Assembly: GCF_016595465.1 (NCBI RefSeq)
Contig: NZ_JAENIK010000012.1
Coordinates: 558,001-622,000, forward strand
Source: Luteolibacter yonseiensis
GTDB lineage: Bacteria; Verrucomicrobiota; Verrucomicrobiia; Verrucomicrobiales; Akkermansiaceae
Reading direction: 5' to 3'
Length of the DNA: 64,000 nucleotides
Part shown: positions 34,090-41,436 of the stretch, piece by piece
Layout: every line of letters begins with the position of its first letter
How positions within the stretch are numbered: the stretch's first letter is position 1
The notes under the pieces: model-generated
What the model was told of the DNA's origin: nothing
Databases searched by the model: none
What the model saw: the letters and a program-made list of their open reading frames with translations, nothing else
Program-made: the position numbers and the translations under genes

Positions 34090-34647
34090 ATGGTGGAGCG
34101 GTTTGTTTGCATTCCGCCTATCGTGATCCCCCCTACCTCTGTCCCGTCTCCCAGCGCCGGCCCTGATGACGATGAAAAAAGCGGAAAAACACCTGGGGAT
34201 GAGTTTTTGGAGCGGCTGGACGACAAGCTCATGCGGGTGAACCACCGCAGGTGGATGCGTCTGAAAGCGTGGGGCGAGGTCCTTGACGCCGCGGGATGGT
34301 GCGTTTCACTACCCACCGTGGAAGGCGGGGTCTGGCTGAGCCCGAATGCCCGGCATGACCTGCGGGAGGGTGACTCTCCGCCGGCCGACAGGCATGCGGG
34401 CGGGGAGGTCCACATCTGGGGCAGCCGCTCGTCCGGACACAGGCCGCCGGATCCGCTGGCGGCTCTGACCATCCGCGAGCGCGAGGTTTTCGACTGGCTG
34501 CGTGCCGGGAAAAGCGATGCGGAGATTTCGGTGATCCTCGGCTGCGCCGTGCGGACGGTGGAGAAACATGTGGCGAATCTCTATCACAAGCTCGGCGTGA
34601 GAAACCGGGTGGCGGCGATTTTCAATTCGAACCAACCGGCTTCCTGA
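34090..34647 (+). CDS. LuxR-type DNA-binding protein without receiver domain
   Basis: A 185-residue protein. The last 65 residues are a typical LuxR/FixJ helix-turn-helix: LTIREREVFDWLRAGKSDAE, then ILGCAVRTVEKHVANLYHKL. The N-terminal part is Pro-rich and has no phosphoacceptor aspartate, so it is not a standard response regulator. Residues about 50-100 (RWMRLKAWGEVLDAAG) may be a small sensing or pairing domain. The ATG at 34090 was chosen over the TTG two codons earlier. One base separates its stop from the next regulator gene, so the two are likely co-expressed and may cooperate. Confidence 0.8.
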   Translation: MVERFVCIPPIVIPPTSVPSPSAGPDDDEKSGKTPGDEFLERLDDKLMRVNHRRWMRLKAWGEVLDAAGWCVSLPTVEGGVWLSPNARHDLREGDSPPADRHAGGEVHIWGSRSSGHRPPDPLAALTIREREVFDWLRAGKSDAEISVILGCAVRTVEKHVANLYHKLGVRNRVAAIFNSNQPAS

Positions 34648-34648
34648 A

Positions 34649-35455
34649 ATGCCGGATTTTTCCCAAATCAGCGCCACACAGGCCCGCAGGATCGACCGTG
34701 CGATGTTGTCCCTGGCGGATGTAGAGACACTCGGCGAACTCGAGGAACGCTTCATCGAGACGGCGGGGAAACTCCTGCCCGCCGATTGCATCTGCTGGAA
34801 CAATTGGTCGCGGGACATGAGCCGGCTGATGACCTGCCGGACAAATGACGAATATCAGGACTCATTCGGCGGACTGGAGGAAGCTCATGCCCAAACCATG
34901 TCCGAGCATCCGTTGATCGCGGCGGACAAGCTGGAGGATACCCTTCAGCAGGTCATGCGGATTTCGGATTTCCAGCCGATCATGGAGTTCCGCGAGAATC
35001 CGTTGTTCCGCGAGGTTTATCAACATCTGGACGCGCACTACCAAATCTGTTACACGGCGAGCGTGCTGCGGGATCGCCGTCTGGTGCTCACCTGGAACCG
35101 GCGCGAGTTTGATTTCACGGATCAGGACGCGCAGGTTTTCCACTATATGGGACTGCGCCTCGGACTGGTCAGCCGCCGGATCGAGCAACGTGAACAACTG
35201 GATGCGGCGTGGAAGGGGCTCTGCGGATTTGTAGAGTCCCGCATGGGAGGCAGCTCCGTGGACAGACTCAACGACAAGGACGGTCATCTGCTGGCGGAGC
35301 TGCTGAAGTCCCGTCCGCGGGGGGAAATTGCCGCCGGAATGGGCATCCGCAGGGATAGCCTGGACAAGCGGCTGGGAACCATCCGCGAGCGGCTTGGCTT
35401 GGAAAACCACCATCAGCTGCTCAGCGCCCTGGCCGCGTTGAGGAGTGACAGTTGA
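34649..35455 (+). CDS. LuxR-associated regulator with GAF-like N-terminal domain
   Basis: A 268-residue protein. The first about 190 residues form an alpha/beta sensing domain reminiscent of GAF domains (LSLADVETLGELEERFIETA and LRDRRLVLTWNRREFDF), as seen before LuxR helix-turn-helix regions in helix-turn-helix transcription factors of this phylum. The last 60 residues (HLLAELLKSRPRGEIAAGMG, then LDKRLGTIRERLGLENHHQL) look like a diverged LuxR-type helix-turn-helix. It follows the first regulator with one base between and ends just before the convergent malQ. Signal and targets are unknown. Confidence 0.7.
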   Translation: MPDFSQISATQARRIDRAMLSLADVETLGELEERFIETAGKLLPADCICWNNWSRDMSRLMTCRTNDEYQDSFGGLEEAHAQTMSEHPLIAADKLEDTLQQVMRISDFQPIMEFRENPLFREVYQHLDAHYQICYTASVLRDRRLVLTWNRREFDFTDQDAQVFHYMGLRLGLVSRRIEQREQLDAAWKGLCGFVESRMGGSSVDRLNDKDGHLLAELLKSRPRGEIAAGMGIRRDSLDKRLGTIRERLGLENHHQLLSALAALRSDS

Positions 35456-35459
35456 ATGT

Positions 35460-37235
35460 TCAGGGCGAACGACGGGTGATGCTGATGATTGCTGCGAACT
35501 TCTCGCCGTTCGCGCGGAGCAAGGGGTCTTCCATGATTTCCTCAAGCGTCCAGGGCAGGCGGTAGCGCCAGTTTTCGCCGCCGGTTGTGCCGGGGTGGTT
35601 GAAGCGGTCGTCAAGGCTGAAGAGTTCGGTAACCATCAGGGCCGCATAGCGCGAGTTGGACGAAAGCAGCGCCTTGATGAACCGCAGGCGGATGCCTTCG
35701 GTAAACGGAGGCCACGGTGAATGGTGCGCTGTGGGTATTCCGGCGAATTCGGAGAGAATCCGCAGTGTGTTGTGGCAGCCGCCCACCCACCAGCCGGTCT
35801 GCTCGGTTGGCTGCTCGTGGTGCTGCTGGATCGTGCGCTGGCAGGCCCGCCAGATGCCGTTGACCGGGTCGTGATCGTGGGTGGAATAAGTGGCGAAGGT
35901 ATTCTCTGGAAAAAAATCGCCCGGCGTGGGATGGCCATGCTCGTTGCAGTCCCAGTGCGGGATGCGGAACCCGGCGATGCCCAGGCTGGCCAGGTGGGGG
36001 CGAACGTATTCGGGAACCCATCCGAGATCTTCCGCGATGACTTCGGCCCCGTTCGCCGCATCGAAAATCGCACGCAACCGGGCGTCGCCATCCTCCCGGT
36101 TCGCCGCCTTGTTTTCCATGGTGTCATCCGGCCTGAGCGACCAGTGGGGCAGGCGTCCGTGGGTGATGGCGGCGGCTTCCTCACGACCCAGGCCGATGAA
36201 TTCGTGGTTTCTCTCCGGTCTCCAGGGGAACGCATAGATCCGGTAGAACCCGAGGATGTGATCCAGCCGGAACATCTGGAAAATCCGCGTGAGCCGTTTG
36301 ATGCGTTTTCTCCACCATTGGAAACCGTTGGCCTGCATGTGATCCCAGCGATAAAGCGGGATACCCCAGTTCTGTCCCCATTGTTGGAAAAACGGATCGT
36401 CCTGGCGCATCCCTTCCGGCGGCGAGCCTCCGCTCCAGTCGAGGTGGAACTCCTCGCGATTGAAAAACACATCGCACGAATGCCAGCTGATGCCGATCGG
36501 CACGTCGCCCATGAGCTTCACCCCGCGCGCCTGCGCGTGCCCGCGCAATGCCAGCCATTGCCGGAAGCACAGCCATTGGACGAAGGCGAAGAAATCCAAC
36601 CGGTGGTCCACCCCCACCGCGTCGCGTGTCCGGAGTTTGGAGAGGAATTTCCGGGCTTCCTGAGGCGTGCGGCATCCTTCCGGCCACTGGTCCCACGTCA
36701 GTGATTCGCCGTGGATTTCCATCAGATGGCGGAACAGGCAGTAGTCCTCCAGCCAGTCGCATTCGAGTTTCTTGAAGTTTTCGAACTCCGCGGTGAGGGA
36801 AGGTTCCGAATGTTTGAATCTCGACCACGCGAGTTCCAGCAACGATCGTTTCGCCGCGCGGACCGCAGGGTAGTTCACCAAGGGGGACTGGATCGCCGCC
36901 TTGAGCTGGTTGCGGGCCCGCGCGATGTCGGCTTCCGTGAGTCCAGGAATTTCGCCAACCTCGCACGCCAGATAGATCGGGTCCAGAGCCGCGGAGGAAA
37001 TGCCACTGTATGGGCTTTCTTCGGTGCCGTTTTCATTGATCGGGAGCAATTGGAGGAAAGCCACTCCGTGATCGGCCGCCCAGTCGACCCAACCGCGCAG
37101 CGCCAGCGTGTCGCCGATGCCGAGATCCCCCTCCCGGCGGGGAGTGAAGGCTGGAAGCAAGAGGCCGGCTTGGCGGGGCTGGGTGGTGTGCACGCACCCA
37201 TTCTTGTCGCTCGGCCGCCTGCCGTAAATATTCAA
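35460..37235 (-). CDS. malQ: 4-alpha-glucanotransferase (amylomaltase, GH77)
   Basis: MalQ transfers alpha-1,4-glucan segments between malto-oligosaccharides and releases glucose, in cytoplasmic glycogen and maltodextrin turnover. The 591-residue protein shows GH77 landmarks: RQAGLLLPAFTPRREGDLGI near the start, LLPINENGTEESPYSGIS, IRVFQMFRLDHILGFYRIYA-type nucleophile region (FRLDH) and EVIAEDLGWVPEYVRPHLA with the acid/base Glu. The length is normal. With glgA at 56933 it indicates glycogen metabolism. It converges with the regulator pair and diverges from the sensor kinase gene. Confidence 0.95.
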   Translation of the reverse strand: MNIYGRRPSDKNGCVHTTQPRQAGLLLPAFTPRREGDLGIGDTLALRGWVDWAADHGVAFLQLLPINENGTEESPYSGISSAALDPIYLACEVGEIPGLTEADIARARNQLKAAIQSPLVNYPAVRAAKRSLLELAWSRFKHSEPSLTAEFENFKKLECDWLEDYCLFRHLMEIHGESLTWDQWPEGCRTPQEARKFLSKLRTRDAVGVDHRLDFFAFVQWLCFRQWLALRGHAQARGVKLMGDVPIGISWHSCDVFFNREEFHLDWSGGSPPEGMRQDDPFFQQWGQNWGIPLYRWDHMQANGFQWWRKRIKRLTRIFQMFRLDHILGFYRIYAFPWRPERNHEFIGLGREEAAAITHGRLPHWSLRPDDTMENKAANREDGDARLRAIFDAANGAEVIAEDLGWVPEYVRPHLASLGIAGFRIPHWDCNEHGHPTPGDFFPENTFATYSTHDHDPVNGIWRACQRTIQQHHEQPTEQTGWWVGGCHNTLRILSEFAGIPTAHHSPWPPFTEGIRLRFIKALLSSNSRYAALMVTELFSLDDRFNHPGTTGGENWRYRLPWTLEEIMEDPLLRANGEKFAAIISITRRSP

Positions 37236-37443
37236 TTCACCGTTACAAGTAAGAGACCGACGGGAGCCCTGTGGAGCATCCGCCTGCCACGAGCCTCGTC
37301 CATTCGCAACGGAGGGAGGTGATTCTCCGTTCCCGACCCGCGATCCCAGCTCCGTAGAACCGGTTCCGCCGACGCCATTACTCCATTTGAGCGGGGTTTT
37401 TCTAATTCACAAAGGATGGGGACTCGTTCATTTCTGGCTGCCG

Positions 37444-40224
37444 GTGCGTTACTTTCCGCTCATTTTCCTATTGCTGGTCCTGTGTGTGTCTGCGGCGGAG
37501 TTCTCCACTCCGGCAAGGGTGCTCGTCCGCGTCTGGCAATCGCAGGACGGGCTGCCGAGCAACGTCGTGCGCTCGATGGTGCAGGCGGGCGACGGCTATA
37601 TCTGGGTGGCGACGGCCGAGGGAGTGGCCCGCTTCGATGGTTTTGATTTCGAGCTGGTCGAGCCGGAAGGAGATCTGCGCCGGTACCGCCTGGCATATTC
37701 CCGGCTCTTCACGACCCGGAGCGGTGGTGTCTGGGCGGCGACCTATCAAGGGGGGCTCTTCAAGGTAAGCGATGGCCGCATGAAGCGTGTTCTGGACAAC
37801 CTGCGCCGGCCCGGCCCACCCCGGGTGATGCAGTTGGTGGAGGATGCCGATGGCGGAATTTTCTATAAACGGGGGCAGGAAATCGGGAGAATTTCCGATG
37901 ACGGAGCCGTGACGGTGGTCACACCCACGGACGGCCTGTTACAGTTGCTTGCCGAGGATCTGAAAAAGCAGGAAACCGGCGGCCGGATCGTGGTGGATGG
38001 GAAGAATCCTGAGTTGCATGATCGCTCCGGTGGCGTCTGGACGGTGGGGAGCGCGGGAGGCCTGGCCATCGTGAAGGATGGTGAGGCGCCGATCTCCGTG
38101 GACCTGCCCCTGCGTGGCCAGGCCTATGCGGTGAACGAGCTCATGGAGGATTCCGAAGGAAACGTGTGGGTGGCCTCACCCATCAACGGACTTGTCAGGG
38201 TCCGTCACGCCCGGGTGGATGTGCTCGATACGAATGAGGACCAGATCGAACGGGCGGTCTGGGCTCTGACGGAGGATCATGCCGGCACGTGGTGGATCGC
38301 GAACCGGCGCGGAGGGCTGAACCGGTGGACGACCGGAGAGTCGGAATATGTCCAGCTTTCCAGTTCCCGTTCCGCGTCCGCCATTTTCGAAGACAAGGAC
38401 TTCAAGCTTTGGGTGGCGTCGCGGGACGGCAGTGTCTACCGGTATGACGACGGCGTGTTCAAACCGCAGTTCGTGAAGACCCAGGTTCCGTCGAAGGTCC
38501 GCTCCATCACCCAGGATGAGAAAGGCACCCTGTGGTTCGGCGGCTCGCAGGGATTGGCATCCTACGCGTCGGAGAAGGTCAGGCGCTACGGCAGGGAAGA
38601 CGGGGTGGGGGATATGGACCTCACGGTGGTCCAGCCGTTTCCCGGCGGGAAGATCATCGCGGGAACAGCCTCCGGGAGAATACTGCTGGGCGATGCGGAT
38701 GGGTTTGAAACGGTTGCCAAACCGGAAGTTCTCAAGCACCAGTGGGTGTCGGGTATCTATCCTGTTTCCAAAAAGGAAACCTGGGTTTCCACACTTGGCA
38801 GCGGTCTGTACCTGTGGAACGGAAAAAAATGGTATTGCTACGATGCGGACGACGGGCTGCCGGATTCGCGTCTGACGTGCGTGCTTGACGATGGCCGTGG
38901 CTGCATCTGGCTGGGATCGTTGGGAGGCATTATCCGCGCGGAACGGAAACAGCTTCTGGCCCACGCTGCGGATGCGGAGGCCGCGGTCCAGTGGTTGCGG
39001 TTGGATCACACGGACGGACTCCCATCGCGGGAATGCATCGGCGGCTACCAACCCGCCGGATGGCTGGCCCGGGACGGATTGCTTTGGTTTCCCACCGGCA
39101 GCGGGATCGCGCGGGTGAGGCCGGATCTGGTCAAACGCAATACCGTGCCACCTCCCGTCTACCTGCAATCCGCGCGCGCGAACGGCGTGCCCCATCCCGT
39201 GGTCTCCGGTCCGATCACCACCGAGCCAGGGCGCGCGCGGCTGGAATTCCGTTTCGTCGGACTGAGCTTCAGCGCACCGGAGAAAATCAACTATCGCGCC
39301 CGCCTGGCGGGGCTGGATGATTCGTGGCGAGAACTCGGCGACCAGCGGGTCGCGGCATTCGAAGCCGTTCCGCCGGGAAAATACACCTTCGAAGTGATGG
39401 CGGTGAATGGTGATGGCCTGCGCAGCGCCGCACCCGCGAGGATCGCGGTGGTGATCGAGCCCCGGTTCTGGGAAACCGCATGGTTCTATGTATCGGTGGG
39501 AGCATTGGTCGTTTTCATCGCCGTCGGTTCCGGTTGGGCCGCCGCACGGATGCGGATGAAGAGCCGCATCCAGGCCCTGAAGATCCGCAACGCCCGCGAG
39601 GGAGAACGCTCGCGCATCGCCCGCGATCTGCATGACGACCTCGGTGCGAGTCTCACGGAAATATCCATCCTCGCCGCACTGGCTGCCGAAGATGCGGAGA
39701 AAACCGCTCTCCAGCCTTCGCTGGACCAGCTCTCCGTGAAGGCCAAACATGTCGTTGGAAGTTTGGACGAAATCGTGTGGGCGGTGAACCCGCGTGAAGA
39801 CACCCTGCGATCTCTGGTGGAATACATCGCCGCGTTCGCGCGGGAGTTTCTCGACATCGCCCGGGTCCCGCTGCGCACCGACGTGGTACGGGAAATTCCT
39901 GAATTCCCGCTTGCGACTCCCCAGCGGCACGGGGTTTTCCTGGCCGCCCGCGAGGCTCTCAACAACATCGTGAAGCATTCCGGTGCGACCGAGGTGCGAC
40001 TCCGCATCGGGCTCGAAGAAAAAGCCCTGGAAATCCAGATCGAGGACAATGGCTGCGGATTCGAGCCTGACTATGCCGCCGGTGGCGGTGGAAACGGCCT
40101 CGGCAATCTCAAGCAACGGATGCAAGAAGCGGGAGGAAACTGCCGTATTGAAACATTCCGTAAACAGGGAACGACCGTTTTCCTGACTCTTCCCTTGTTA
40201 ACACCCGCAAAACCCCTTTCATAA
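37444..40224 (+). CDS. Beta-propeller sensor histidine kinase (Reg_prop, Y_Y_Y, HisKA_3)
   Basis: A 926-residue sensor kinase. A signal peptide (RYFPLIFLLLVLCVSAAEF) leads to about 600 periplasmic residues of two-component propeller repeats (VRVWQSQDGLPSNVVRSMVQ, DGLPDSRLTCVLDDGRGCIW, HTDGLPSRECIGG), then a Y_Y_Y domain (YRARLAGLDDSWRELGDQR). One membrane helix follows (FYVSVGALVVFIAVGSGW), then a HisKA_3 dimerisation box with phosphoacceptor His (RIARDLHDDLGASLTEI, near residue 730) and an HATPase domain (NNIVKHSGATEV, DNGCGFEP). The GTG at 37444 gives a clean signal peptide; TTG at 37387 would add 19 residues. Its partner regulator follows after six bases. Such systems often sense glycans. 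Confidence 0.9.
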   Translation: MRYFPLIFLLLVLCVSAAEFSTPARVLVRVWQSQDGLPSNVVRSMVQAGDGYIWVATAEGVARFDGFDFELVEPEGDLRRYRLAYSRLFTTRSGGVWAATYQGGLFKVSDGRMKRVLDNLRRPGPPRVMQLVEDADGGIFYKRGQEIGRISDDGAVTVVTPTDGLLQLLAEDLKKQETGGRIVVDGKNPELHDRSGGVWTVGSAGGLAIVKDGEAPISVDLPLRGQAYAVNELMEDSEGNVWVASPINGLVRVRHARVDVLDTNEDQIERAVWALTEDHAGTWWIANRRGGLNRWTTGESEYVQLSSSRSASAIFEDKDFKLWVASRDGSVYRYDDGVFKPQFVKTQVPSKVRSITQDEKGTLWFGGSQGLASYASEKVRRYGREDGVGDMDLTVVQPFPGGKIIAGTASGRILLGDADGFETVAKPEVLKHQWVSGIYPVSKKETWVSTLGSGLYLWNGKKWYCYDADDGLPDSRLTCVLDDGRGCIWLGSLGGIIRAERKQLLAHAADAEAAVQWLRLDHTDGLPSRECIGGYQPAGWLARDGLLWFPTGSGIARVRPDLVKRNTVPPPVYLQSARANGVPHPVVSGPITTEPGRARLEFRFVGLSFSAPEKINYRARLAGLDDSWRELGDQRVAAFEAVPPGKYTFEVMAVNGDGLRSAAPARIAVVIEPRFWETAWFYVSVGALVVFIAVGSGWAAARMRMKSRIQALKIRNAREGERSRIARDLHDDLGASLTEISILAALAAEDAEKTALQPSLDQLSVKAKHVVGSLDEIVWAVNPREDTLRSLVEYIAAFAREFLDIARVPLRTDVVREIPEFPLATPQRHGVFLAAREALNNIVKHSGATEVRLRIGLEEKALEIQIEDNGCGFEPDYAAGGGGNGLGNLKQRMQEAGGNCRIETFRKQGTTVFLTLPLLTPAKPLS

Positions 40225-40230
40225 AACCCA

Positions 40231-40902
40231 ATGTCGATTTCCAAGGAGCAAGTGACCGATGTCGCGATCGTCGAGGACAATGCCGCACTCGGTGCGGGGC
40301 TCCGTAAAATTGTGGAATCCGCCGAAGATTTCCGCTGCCTCGGGGTTTGGACCAGCGCGGAAGAGGCCTTGAAAAAAATCGACGCCTTCCGCCCGCAAGT
40401 GGTGCTGATGGACATCAATCTTCCGGGCATGTCCGGAATCGAAGCCACCGCTCGCATCAAACATCATCTTCCGGAACTCCAAGTCATCATGGTCACGGTT
40501 TACCGGGATCACGATCAGATCTTCGCGGCGCTGAAAGCGGGAGCTTCCGGATACCTGTTGAAGCGCTCCACTCCGGAGGAAGTTCGTCAAGCGGTCCGGG
40601 ACGTGCGTTCCGGCGGGGCGCCGATGAGCGCGGAGATCGCCCGGCGGGTGGTGGAAGCGTTCCACCAGCCCATCAAATCACCCGAAGCCGAATCGGTGAA
40701 GCTCTCCAAGCGTGAAACGGAGATTCTCGAACACCTGACAAAGGGACTCGCGAACAAGGAGATCGCGGACCGTCTGGATATCAGCGTGGAGACCGTGCGA
40801 GTCCATCTCCGCAGGGTTTACGAAAAACTTCATGTACATTCCCGCACCGAAGCGGCGATGAAGTTCCGCGATTCTAAGGAAGACAAGCGCGGGCCGCTGT
40901 GA
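40231..40902 (+). CDS. NarL/FixJ-family response regulator
   Basis: A 223-residue regulator. The receiver domain (residues about 10-130) has the acidic pair in VAIVEDNAAL, the phosphoacceptor Asp61 in LMDINLPGMSG, the Thr/Ser switch in VTVYRDHD and Lys in GYLLKRS. The C-terminal LuxR helix-turn-helix (LSKRETEILEHLTKGLANKE, then ISVETVRVHLRRVYEKL) binds DNA. It lies six bases after the sensor kinase gene and is its obvious partner. A small GAGGAA/TTCCTC hairpin (40910-40929) follows the stop. The regulated genes are not evident; malQ is the nearest carbohydrate gene and is divergent from the pair. Confidence 0.95.
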   Translation: MSISKEQVTDVAIVEDNAALGAGLRKIVESAEDFRCLGVWTSAEEALKKIDAFRPQVVLMDINLPGMSGIEATARIKHHLPELQVIMVTVYRDHDQIFAALKAGASGYLLKRSTPEEVRQAVRDVRSGGAPMSAEIARRVVEAFHQPIKSPEAESVKLSKRETEILEHLTKGLANKEIADRLDISVETVRVHLRRVYEKLHVHSRTEAAMKFRDSKEDKRGPL

Positions 40903-41161
40903 GAGAGTGGAGGAACTTTGAATTTCCTCTAGTCGTTGATTTTCAATTGTTACAACTTGAAATGACGGAGGCTTCCTGTCGGAATATTACACAATAAATC
41001 CGCAATCTTACAAGCGGATCGTCGAAAAATAGAGCACGTTGGGACACGAAGTTGGTCAATTCTGACATCGTATCCGCATCGTATGCACAAAATGTTTTGC
41101 CATTCGAGTCGCCATTCTGCGCCTCATTGTCATCCGGAAGTTCCGATTTGCGACATTTCCG

Positions 41162-41185
41162 ACCTCTCCCCCAATCGGGGGGGTA
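41162..41185 (+). promoter_or_regulatory. G/C-block motif, copy 1 (ACCTC-C5-AATCG-G6-TA)
   Basis: Reads ACCTCT, CCCCC, AATC, GGGGGGG, TA. It is a C5/G5 hairpin or dyad with a flanking ACCTC and a trailing GTA. It matches 61712-61735 at 21 of 24 positions. It lies about 250 bases before the large protein gene at 41437. Candidate protein-binding site or RNA hairpin. Confidence 0.5.
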
Positions 41186-41383
41186 CGGCCATTTTTGTTT
41201 GTGGTGCGAGGAAAATGGGTCCTACTTTTGAGGTCCGACGCCGTTTTCCGACCCATTCATCACGATAATCTCCCGCGAACCCTGTTGCTTGAGACTATCG
41301 AAATCAAAAATCGCAGACCCCATAGCTGACGTCTTCAGAGACCTGATACCCACGAACACGCCAGCCAAAAAATTTCGATTGCG

Positions 41384-41396
41384 ATTACATTGTAAT
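41384..41396. promoter_or_regulatory. Perfect 13-base palindrome upstream of the large surface protein gene
   Basis: ATTACA-T-TGTAAT, centred 47 bases before the ATG at 41437. The size and symmetry fit an operator for a dimeric regulator. It overlaps the in-frame ATG at 41395, which is one reason the start at 41437 was preferred. Confidence 0.45.
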
Positions 41397-41436
41397 GTCA
41401 TTATATTCTTTCAGATTTCTTAAACCCCTATTCCCC

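Larger units (their letters stand above)
40903..41436. other. Intergenic region with regulatory-looking elements
   Basis: About 530 bases without a credible gene and lower in GC than the surroundings. It holds the weak hairpin after the response regulator (40910-40929), a G/C-block motif at 41162-41185 that is nearly repeated at 61712-61735, and a perfect ATTACA-T-TGTAAT palindrome at 41384-41396. The stretch probably contains the promoter of the large protein at 41437, with complex control. Confidence 0.5.

Noticed and set aside
38176-40125. 650-codon open frame antisense to the sensor kinase
   Set aside because: The kinase has all expected motifs; the antisense product is Arg/His/Pro-rich with no domain.
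40903-41436. Known riboswitch upstream of the giant protein
   Set aside because: No core of a class I recognise is present; only a palindrome and the G/C-block motif stand out.
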